5,425 nucleotides of DNA, from the NCBI GenBank assembly GCA_015485245.1, contig WFTY01000407.1:1-5425 (forward strand), written 5' to 3'. Positions 1 through 4,281 of this stretch are shown here, piece after piece. Source of the stretch: Anaerolineales bacterium. Lineage in GTDB: Bacteria > Chloroflexota > Anaerolineae > Anaerolineales > UBA11858. The notes beneath the pieces were generated by a model. The model saw only the letters and a program-made list of their open reading frames with translations. It did no database searches and was not told where the DNA came from. The position numbers and the translations under genes are program-made. Numbering within the stretch: position 1 is the stretch's first letter; each line of letters begins with the position of its first letter.

Positions 1-491
1 AAGCCAGCAACGCCACGCCCACTCCTCCCGGCCCCACACCCACGCCGGAAATTGGCTACGGCGTACTGTGCGTCATCCTTTACAACGACATCAACGGCGA
101 TTCAATGCGCCAGGAAGAAGAACCTTTCATCCCCCAGGGAGTGATCAACATCACTCGCGCCGATGGCGGCTACTCGCTTGAATACCAGACCCTGAACGGC
201 CTGGAACACTTTTGCACAGAAGAGATCGAAGAGGGGGAATACACCATCACCGCCGCCCTCCCCGAAGGGTACAACCCCACCACGGCGCTGAACACCACTA
301 TCTACCTCAACCCCGGCGACGAGACATACCTGGACTTTGGCGCCCAGCCCAGCGCGCAGACGGTCAGCGACGCCCCCGCGCCGGTGGACACCAGCAACCG
401 CTCCCCGCTGCTGGGCGTTGCCGGAGGGCTCATCCTGCTGGCCGGGGTCGCCCTGGGAATTTACGCCGCGCTGCTGCGCCGCGGCGGTTAG
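1..491 (+). CDS. Surface protein with SdrD-B-like domain and C-terminal membrane anchor (5' end missing)
   Basis: The reading frame is open from base 3 to a TAG at 489-491, so the gene starts before the window; 162 residues are visible. In order, they show a Thr/Pro-rich linker (about 4-15), a beta-rich domain (about 17-115), a low-complexity Ala/Pro/Ser spacer (about 114-134), a hydrophobic helix (about 136-158) and a short Arg-rich end. The domain opens with DINGD at 29-33 followed by acidic residues to E40, which resembles the calcium loop (D, N, D, E at loop positions 1, 3, 5, 12) of SdrD B-like or Cna-B-like surface domains. Cys23 and Cys41 could form a disulfide. The helix followed by Arg-Arg suggests an outward-facing protein held by its C-terminus. 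The ATG at 105 is internal to the domain and is not the start. Its stop overlaps that of convergent galE. The exact role is unknown; an adhesin or envelope protein is the most that can be said. Confidence 0.75.
   Translation, partial: ASNATPTPPGPTPTPEIGYGVLCVILYNDINGDSMRQEEEPFIPQGVINITRADGGYSLEYQTLNGLEHFCTEEIEEGEYTITAALPEGYNPTTALNTTIYLNPGDETYLDFGAQPSAQTVSDAPAPVDTSNRSPLLGVAGGLILLAGVALGIYAALLRRGG
464..486. other. GC-only inverted repeat at the convergent gene ends
   Basis: CGCCGCG at 464-470 pairs perfectly with CGCGGCG at 480-486 around a 9-base loop. It lies in the last codons of the surface-protein gene, just before the overlapping stop codons of that gene and galE. No T-run follows on the plus strand, so it is not a classical intrinsic terminator, but it is the only hairpin candidate near this shared gene end. 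It may also be chance from Ala/Arg/Gly codons in GC-rich DNA. Confidence 0.35.
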
Positions 492-1468
492 TCCTCCGCA
501 TACCCCTGCGGGTGCGTGCGGTGCCACGCCCAGGCGCTGGCAATAATCGCCTTCAGGTCGGGGATTTGCGGCTGCCAGCCCAGCTCGCGGCGGATGCGCT
601 CGGAGGAAGCCACCAGTCGCGGCGGGTCGCCGGGCCTGCGGGGGGTCTCCACTGCCGGGATAGGATGCCCGGTGACTTCGCGGGCGGTCTCAATCACCTG
701 GCGCACCGAATAGCCCGCCCCGTTCCCCAGATTGTAGATCAAACAATCCCGCTCCTCCAGGGCATCCAACGCCAGCAGGTGGGCGGAAATCAAATCCTGA
801 ATGTGGATGTAATCCCGGATGCAGGTGCCGTCCGGGGTGGGGTAATCCGTGCCGAAGATGTAAATCTGCTCCCGCTTTCCCAGAGGGACCTGCAACGTCA
901 GGGGGATGAGGTGCGATTCGGGCTGGTGCGCCTCGCCGCGATGCGGCAGCGCCCCGGCGGCGTTGAAGTAGCGCAGCGCGGCGTAGTGCAGGCCGTGAAT
1001 CCGGCGGTACCATTCCAGCGCCTGTTCGATCATCAACTTGGTCTGCCCGTAGACGTTGGTCGGCCCCAGGGGGGAATCCTCACTCAGCGGCTCGTCGCTG
1101 GATTGATATACCGCCGCCGTGGAGGAGAGCACAAAACGCTTCACGCCCGCCTGCACCGCCAGCTCAATCAGCCCCAATGAATGGCTCAGGTTGTTACGGA
1201 AATACTTGCCAGGGTCTTTCATGCTCTCGCCCGCCTCGATGAACGCGGCAAAGTGCATCACCGCATCGTAGGGCTGCGCGGCGAGCGCGGTGCGTAGCGC
1301 CGCGGCGTCCCCCAGATCAGCGTGAACAAACTCCGCCCCGGCAGGGACCGCAGCACGATGACCGGTGACCAGCGAATCAAACACGGTGACGTGATGCCCG
1401 GCTTCCAGCAAGGTTTCCGCGGCGGTGGAGCCAATATAGCCCGCGCCGCCGGTGATAAAGATGTTCAT
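488..1468 (-). CDS. galE: UDP-glucose 4-epimerase (GalE-type, extended SDR family)
   Basis: This 326-residue protein matches the usual GalE length of about 330. GalE interconverts UDP-glucose and UDP-galactose (some members also UDP-GlcNAc and UDP-GalNAc) in the cytoplasm, using tightly bound NAD. Visible features are the NAD-binding GGAGYIG at residues 7-13, the HFAA segment at 72-75, the SST at 115-117 with T117 in the place of the catalytic Ser/Thr, and the YxxxK pair Y140/K144. Family signatures RYFNAAGA (166-173), RDYIH (218-222) and YNLGNG (245-250) follow, and the protein ends in the family's typical HPQGY. The position corresponding to E. coli Tyr299 appears to be Leu285, as in many Gram-positive-type enzymes. 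The start has a good Shine-Dalgarno (AGAGGT, 7 bases upstream). It is the last gene of a minus-strand cluster with a glycosyltransferase, which fits a role in glycan precursor supply. The stop overlaps the convergent gene on the plus strand. Confidence 0.95.
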   Translation of the reverse strand: MNIFITGGAGYIGSTAAETLLEAGHHVTVFDSLVTGHRAAVPAGAEFVHADLGDAAALRTALAAQPYDAVMHFAAFIEAGESMKDPGKYFRNNLSHSLGLIELAVQAGVKRFVLSSTAAVYQSSDEPLSEDSPLGPTNVYGQTKLMIEQALEWYRRIHGLHYAALRYFNAAGALPHRGEAHQPESHLIPLTLQVPLGKREQIYIFGTDYPTPDGTCIRDYIHIQDLISAHLLALDALEERDCLIYNLGNGAGYSVRQVIETAREVTGHPIPAVETPRRPGDPPRLVASSERIRRELGWQPQIPDLKAIIASAWAWHRTHPQGYAED

Positions 1469-1500
1469 AGGGTTGACCTCTTGGTTGTTATTAGTTGAGG

Positions 1501-1577
1501 GACAACAGACGACGGACGGCAGACCGCGGGCCGTCGTCTATCGTCCGCGGTCTATCATCTGTCGTCCGTCGTCCTCT
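1501..1577. repeat. Heptad-phased repeat block with GAC-to-GTC switch (block 1)
   Basis: The block consists of eleven consecutive 7-base units in perfect register. Units 1-4 start with GAC, unit 5 with GGC, units 6-8, 10 and 11 with GTC, and unit 9 with ATC; the other four bases vary. The third base is C in every unit. Because GAC and GTC are complementary, the block has dyad symmetry: GACGACGGAC (1508-1517) pairs with GTCCGTCGTC (1564-1573), and AGACCGCGG (1521-1529) with CCGCGGTCT (1545-1553). It fills most of the gap between galE and the thioesterase gene and runs into the latter's 3' end, covering its last codons and its stop. The register is lost immediately outside the block on both sides. 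It is likely an interspersed repeat family able to fold into RNA or DNA hairpins; the function is unknown. Confidence 0.75.
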
Positions 1578-1968
1578 TCGCCAGCACACGGCGCATATAA
1601 CGCTCGCGCTCCACCACAGCACGCCAGTGTGTGCCCTCGCCAAGTTTTTCCTGTTCATCCCAGGTTTCCACAGCCAGCAGCACGCGGTTTTTCACAACCT
1701 CCAGCACCTCAGCGACGACGCGGACGCGCGCGCCGATCGGTGTGGGGGCCAGGTGCTTCACATCCACGCGGACGCCCACGCTCAGGTAGCCCTCCGGCAG
1801 ATGTTCAGCGAGCAGACGGTTGGAAACCCGCTCCATAAAGGAGATCATCCAAGGGGTACCCAACACACGCTCGTCGCCGCTGCCGATATGATAGGCGGTG
1901 TGTTGCTCTTCTACGGTGAAGGTTTCGGTGCGGGCCGTGCCAGGAGAGATAAGTGTTTGTAGTTCCAT
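1555..1968 (-). CDS. FlK-like hot-dog fold thioesterase
   Basis: The 137-residue protein has the size of a single hot-dog domain. It resembles the thioesterase family that contains fluoroacetyl-CoA thioesterase FlK, which hydrolyses acyl-CoA thioesters in the cytoplasm. The FlK triad Thr42/Glu50/His76 is matched here by T38 (in LGTPW), E46 (in SFME) and H72 (in DVKHLAPTPIG), with identical spacings of 8 and 26 residues. The late GTHWRAVV (112-119) also matches FlK's GTHERAVI. By alignment from memory, the bulky Phe lid residues that give FlK its fluoroacetate specificity are absent (Gly29 and Asp32 in their place), so a generic short-acyl or branched-acyl substrate is more likely; the real one is unknown. 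The start has GGAG 6 bases upstream. No promoter is apparent in the 56-base gap behind the glycosyltransferase, so co-transcription is likely. The last five residues (TTDDR) and the TGA stop are encoded by a heptad repeat block. Confidence 0.85.
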   Translation of the reverse strand: MELQTLISPGTARTETFTVEEQHTAYHIGSGDERVLGTPWMISFMERVSNRLLAEHLPEGYLSVGVRVDVKHLAPTPIGARVRVVAEVLEVVKNRVLLAVETWDEQEKLGEGTHWRAVVERERYMRRVLAKRTTDDR

Positions 1969-1984
1969 GCTTTACTCCACAAAA

Positions 1985-2026
1985 GACGCCTGACTGCCGA
2001 CCGTGGTCCCTGGTCATCGGTCTTTC
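1985..2026. repeat. Heptad-phased repeat block with GAC-to-GTC switch (block 2)
   Basis: Six consecutive 7-base units lie in perfect register: three start with GAC (1985, 1992, 1999) and three with GTC (2006, 2013, 2020), with the remaining four bases variable. This is the same design and polarity as block 1, although the variable bases differ. GACCG (1999-2003) can pair with CGGTC (2018-2022). The block fills most of the 56-base gap between the glycosyltransferase and thioesterase genes. The glycosyltransferase stop (TGA, minus strand, 2025-2027) sits on its right edge. Read on the minus strand, the block is followed by TTTT, so weak termination or attenuation is conceivable. Confidence 0.7.
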
Positions 2027-3041
2027 ACGCCGCGGCCCACCAATCCGCGCCTTCGCGCAGGCCGAGGGCGGTCAGGCGGGCCCGGATGAGTTTACGCGCC
2101 CCGCGGGCACCTACCGCTACCAGCAATACCGGTTTGCGATATTGCTTCCAGAGCGGCATCAACTCCTCGGGGGCGAGGATCGGTCGACCGCGACGGGTGC
2201 TGCCGATTTTCTTGGGATCAACATCCACATAAGCGGTCAATTCCACGCCCTGACGCTGCAACTGCTTGCCCAGCCGCCGCCCCATCATCCCCGCGCCCCA
2301 GAGGATGACAGCATCGCGTCCATGCAACGGCCCGCGCGCCAGGTAGTGTGCCTTGCAGCGCAAAAAATTCTCCACCGAGTAACGGCTGTCGGTGCGGGTG
2401 AGGCGAGCGGGGTGCTCGCGCCATTCCAGCAACACGCGAGGGATCTTGGCGAAGCGCGCCCCCGCCAGATACAGACGCAGGTAGAGGTCGTAATCCTCCG
2501 GCCAGCCGCGCTCTTGATAACCGCCCATACGCTCCAGCCACTTGCGGCGCATCATCACGCTGGGGTTGGGCAGCGGGCTTTCGACGAAGATCTCACGGCG
2601 GATGTCCGCGTCGTTCACCAGGCTGTTGAGCCACTCGATGTAGATGCGGAAGCCCTCGCGCACATCACCCGGCGGGAAGCCCCGCACCAGGCTGCTGACC
2701 ACCGCTACGTCGGGGTGCGCATCCAGATAAGCAGCCTGTTCCGCCAGCCGGTCGGGGAGGGAGCGGTCATCGGCGTCCATGCGGGCGATGTACTCCCCGC
2801 GGCAGGCATCCAGCCCGGCGTTGGCGGCGGCGATCACCCCGCCGTGGGAGCAGGATAAAACCCGAAAGCGGCGATCGCGCCCGGCCCAGGCCTGCAAAAT
2901 CTGCCAAGTGGCGTCCTGTGAGCCATCATCCACCGCCACGACTTCAAAATCGGCCAGCGTCTGATGGGCAAGCGAATCCAGAGCTTCTTCCAACGTAGCC
3001 GCGGCGTTGTAACAAGGCATCAACACCGAAACAAAGGGCAT
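2025..3041 (-). CDS. Family 2 glycosyltransferase with C-terminal Rossmann-like domain
   Basis: From the start chosen here the protein has 338 residues. The N-terminal GT-A domain (about 1-225) has the GT2 opening VSVLMPCYN (4-12), the nucleotide-sugar segment VDDGS (37-41), the metal-binding motif MDADD (88-92) and the likely catalytic acid/base motif PEDYD (181-185). GT2 enzymes transfer a sugar from a nucleotide-sugar to a lipid, glycan or protein acceptor. There is no membrane helix, so it acts on the cytoplasmic face. A second domain (about 241-338) has VILWGAGMMGRRLG (245-258), a GxGxxG-type dinucleotide loop, followed by AYVDVDP (270-276), suggesting NAD(P) or nucleotide binding. An in-frame ATG 25 codons upstream (3116) was rejected because it would add residues unlike any GT2 start and would run through the divergent promoters. 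The ATG at 3041 gives the family-typical N-terminus but has no Shine-Dalgarno; a TACAAT 6 bases upstream suggests a leaderless transcript. It heads a cluster with the thioesterase and galE genes. Acceptor and donor are unknown. Confidence 0.88.
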   Translation of the reverse strand: MPFVSVLMPCYNAAATLEEALDSLAHQTLADFEVVAVDDGSQDATWQILQAWAGRDRRFRVLSCSHGGVIAAANAGLDACRGEYIARMDADDRSLPDRLAEQAAYLDAHPDVAVVSSLVRGFPPGDVREGFRIYIEWLNSLVNDADIRREIFVESPLPNPSVMMRRKWLERMGGYQERGWPEDYDLYLRLYLAGARFAKIPRVLLEWREHPARLTRTDSRYSVENFLRCKAHYLARGPLHGRDAVILWGAGMMGRRLGKQLQRQGVELTAYVDVDPKKIGSTRRGRPILAPEELMPLWKQYRKPVLLVAVGARGARKLIRARLTALGLREGADWWAAA

Positions 3042-3047
3042 GCGGCG

Positions 3048-3075
3048 ATTGTACCCGAAAGCAACCAGCTTGCAA
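3048..3075 (-). promoter_or_regulatory. Putative promoter of the glycosyltransferase cluster (leaderless)
   Basis: On the minus strand there is TTGCAA (3070-3075), a 16-base spacer and TACAAT (3048-3053, five of six matches to TATAAT). Only six bases separate the -10 box from the ATG, so transcription would begin at or next to the A of the start codon. The -35 match is weak (TTG and the final A). Confidence 0.5.
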
Positions 3076-3099
3076 ACACGCGGCGGGGCGCGGTATGAT
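3070..3099 (+). promoter_or_regulatory. Putative promoter of the mscS gene
   Basis: On the plus strand there is TTGCAA (3070-3075), an 18-base spacer and TATGAT (3094-3099, five of six matches to TATAAT). The expected transcript start is near 3106, giving a leader of about 26 bases with an extended Shine-Dalgarno, GAGGTGATC (3123-3131), directly before the ATG. The TTGCAA is its own reverse complement and is shared with the divergent promoter. Confidence 0.5.
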
Positions 3100-3131
3100 T
3101 GAAGCTGAAACCACATTGCAGAGAGGTGATC

Positions 3132-3956
3132 ATGACGACCCTACCAACCAACCTTCAAGACCTGCTGGCGAACTTTCTCACTTTCCTGCCGCGCCTGGTA
3201 GTTTCACTGATGATTTTCGTCGCCGGTCTGTACCTGGCCGGGGTCATCAGCAAACTGTTGCGGCGGATGATGGAGAAGCGCGAGGCCGATCTGGAGATCA
3301 CCCTGCTGCTGACGCAGCTCACCCGTTGGACGGTGATCACCCTGGGGGTGATGATCGCTCTGGAGCAGATCGGCTTCGACCTGACGGCGTTCCTTGCCGG
3401 ACTGGGGATTCTGGGTTTCACGGTCGGGTTCGCGCTGCAAGACGTGAGCAAGAACTTCATCGCCGGGCTGCTGCTCCTGTTGGAACAGCCCTTTGACCTC
3501 GGTGATGTCATCGAGGTGGGAGGATTCATCGGCACAGTCGCTCAGGTGGATGTGCGCGCCACCGAACTGTATACCTTCGACGGGCAGAACGTGATCATCC
3601 CCAACGGAGAAATCTTCACCAGCGCGATCAAAAACTACAGCCGCTATCCCAAACGGCGCGTGGAACTGAGCGTGGGGGTGGATTACGACAGCGATCTGGA
3701 AAAAGTGCGCCAAACGACGCTGCAGGTCATCGAGGGCATCCCCGGCGTGCTGGACGACCCGGCCCCGAAAGTGGTTTTTAAGAACTTTGGAGAATCTTCC
3801 ATCGATTTCACCTTGTATTACTGGATTGACCTGGAACAAACCGGCTATCTGGACGCTCTGGACGCTACGGTGGTGAATTTAAAGAGCGCGTTTGAGAGCA
3901 CCGGGATCAACATCCCCTACCCTGTGCAAACGGTGCACGTTCTGCAATCAAGCTAA
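3132..3956 (+). CDS. mscS: Small-conductance mechanosensitive channel, MscS family
   Basis: The 274-residue protein is close in size to E. coli MscS (286). MscS channels form heptamers in the inner membrane and open under membrane tension to release solutes after osmotic down-shock. Three hydrophobic segments are visible: TM1 about 15-39, TM2 about 60-79 and TM3 about 84-118. TM3 is rich in Gly and Ala (AGLGILGFTVGFALQ, 89-103) and forms the pore in this family. The family signature follows: QPFDLGDVIEV (119-129), the beta domain to about 165 with IIPNGEIFTSAIKNYSR (155-171), and an alpha/beta C-terminal domain to 274. The start is the ATG with GAGGTGATC immediately upstream, a near-complete match to the 16S 3' end. 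An in-frame TTG at 3099 lies inside the -10 box and was rejected. It is transcribed alone, divergently from the glycosyltransferase cluster, and ends before a hairpin terminator. Paralogues are common, so the symbol denotes the family rather than a proven orthologue. Confidence 0.93.
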   Translation: MTTLPTNLQDLLANFLTFLPRLVVSLMIFVAGLYLAGVISKLLRRMMEKREADLEITLLLTQLTRWTVITLGVMIALEQIGFDLTAFLAGLGILGFTVGFALQDVSKNFIAGLLLLLEQPFDLGDVIEVGGFIGTVAQVDVRATELYTFDGQNVIIPNGEIFTSAIKNYSRYPKRRVELSVGVDYDSDLEKVRQTTLQVIEGIPGVLDDPAPKVVFKNFGESSIDFTLYYWIDLEQTGYLDALDATVVNLKSAFESTGINIPYPVQTVHVLQSS

Positions 3957-4027
3957 CTACAAGAAAAAATGACCCCCAGGTTAGCAAAACAACAGTCACG
4001 CGAAGACAAATCAATAACACCTGTCTC

Positions 4028-4063
4028 ATAAAATGATGCTCGAAAGGGCATCATTTTATTTAT
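4028..4063 (+). terminator. Hairpin terminator after mscS
   Basis: ATAAAATGATGC (4028-4039) and GCATCATTTTAT (4048-4059) form a perfect 12-bp stem with an 8-base loop, and the T-rich tract runs to 4063. It lies 71 bases after the mscS stop. The A-rich left arm gives the opposite strand a T-run too, so it could work in both directions. The stem is AT-rich for such a GC-rich region. Confidence 0.8.
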
Positions 4064-4117
4064 CGTGCCCCGCACCAACCTGAATCCGGCACATCGCCGA
4101 AGGCACATGCAGCATTG

Positions 4118-4149
4118 CTGACGTTTCTCTGACGCTTCGAGGATATGCT
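4118..4149 (+). promoter_or_regulatory. Tandem 11-base direct repeat and -10-like box upstream of the FHA gene
   Basis: CTGACGTTTCT (4118-4128) is followed directly by CTGACGCTTCG (4129-4139), identical at 9 of 11 positions, then TATGCT (4144-4149). No proper -35 box is seen at the right distance. An 11-base spacing of CTGNC-type direct repeats in place of a -35 box is the layout of Pho-box-like sites bound by OmpR/PhoB-family regulators. With only two copies in one place, this is suggestive only. The leader to the ATG would be about 125 bases. Confidence 0.35.
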
Positions 4150-4207
4150 AAGGCCAATTCAAATGGTGAAGATAACGCCATCGATTCTGGTGTTCGTCAG
4201 GCAACAT

Positions 4208-4242
4208 CTCTTCTTGTGGCGAGCCTCACGTGACGAGAAGAG
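4208..4242 (+). promoter_or_regulatory. Stem-loop in the FHA gene leader, enclosing TCACGTGA
   Basis: CTCTTCTTGT (4208-4217) pairs with ACGAGAAGAG (4233-4242) as nine Watson-Crick pairs and one G-T pair around a 15-base loop. The loop's right part overlaps the perfect 8-base palindrome TCACGTGA (4226-4233), which could be an operator half or chance. The stem ends 39 bases before the FHA start codon. No T-run follows directly, so a leader structure is likelier than a terminator. Confidence 0.35.
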
Positions 4243-4281
4243 CCGCGTTGTCATTGGCTTTTAGAAAGAAGGTAAACGACC

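Larger units (their letters stand above)
3957..4281. other. Non-coding region between mscS and the FHA gene
   Basis: I see no credible gene in this 325-base stretch. The left part (3957-4027) is A-rich and has only a weak pairing of GCTAAC (3952-3957) with GTTAGC (3980-3985). Then come the terminator (4028-4063), a stretch without visible structure (4064-4117), an 11-base direct repeat (4118-4139) beside a -10-like box, and a stem-loop (4208-4242). It is probably the control region of the FHA gene. Confidence 0.6.

Noticed and set aside
212..1180. Long plus-strand open frame antisense to galE
   Set aside because: It is Arg/Pro/Gly-rich with no domain-like pattern and lies over a strongly recognised GalE. 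It is a GC-driven shadow frame.
1501..1577. CRISPR-like repeats in block 1
   Set aside because: The period is 7 bases with no spacers or long identical repeats, so it cannot be a CRISPR array.
1953..2858. Long plus-strand open frame antisense to the glycosyltransferase
   Set aside because: The composition is that of a reverse-complement shadow (rich in His, Gln, Ala, Arg), and the opposite strand shows clear GT2 motifs.
3042..3116. Upstream ATG for the glycosyltransferase, adding 25 residues
   Set aside because: The extension is unlike GT2 N-termini, has no Shine-Dalgarno and crosses both -10/-35 candidates. The ATG at 3041 gives the usual MPxVSVLMPCYN-type start.
3099..3131. TTG start for mscS at 3099
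   Set aside because: The codon overlaps the TATGAT box and precedes the expected transcript start. The ATG at 3132 has an extended Shine-Dalgarno directly before it.
4020..4060. CTGTCTCATAAA-like sequence as a possible insertion-sequence end
   Set aside because: It resembles some IS termini, but there is no matching inverted copy, target duplication or transposase. The region is explained better as a terminator hairpin.
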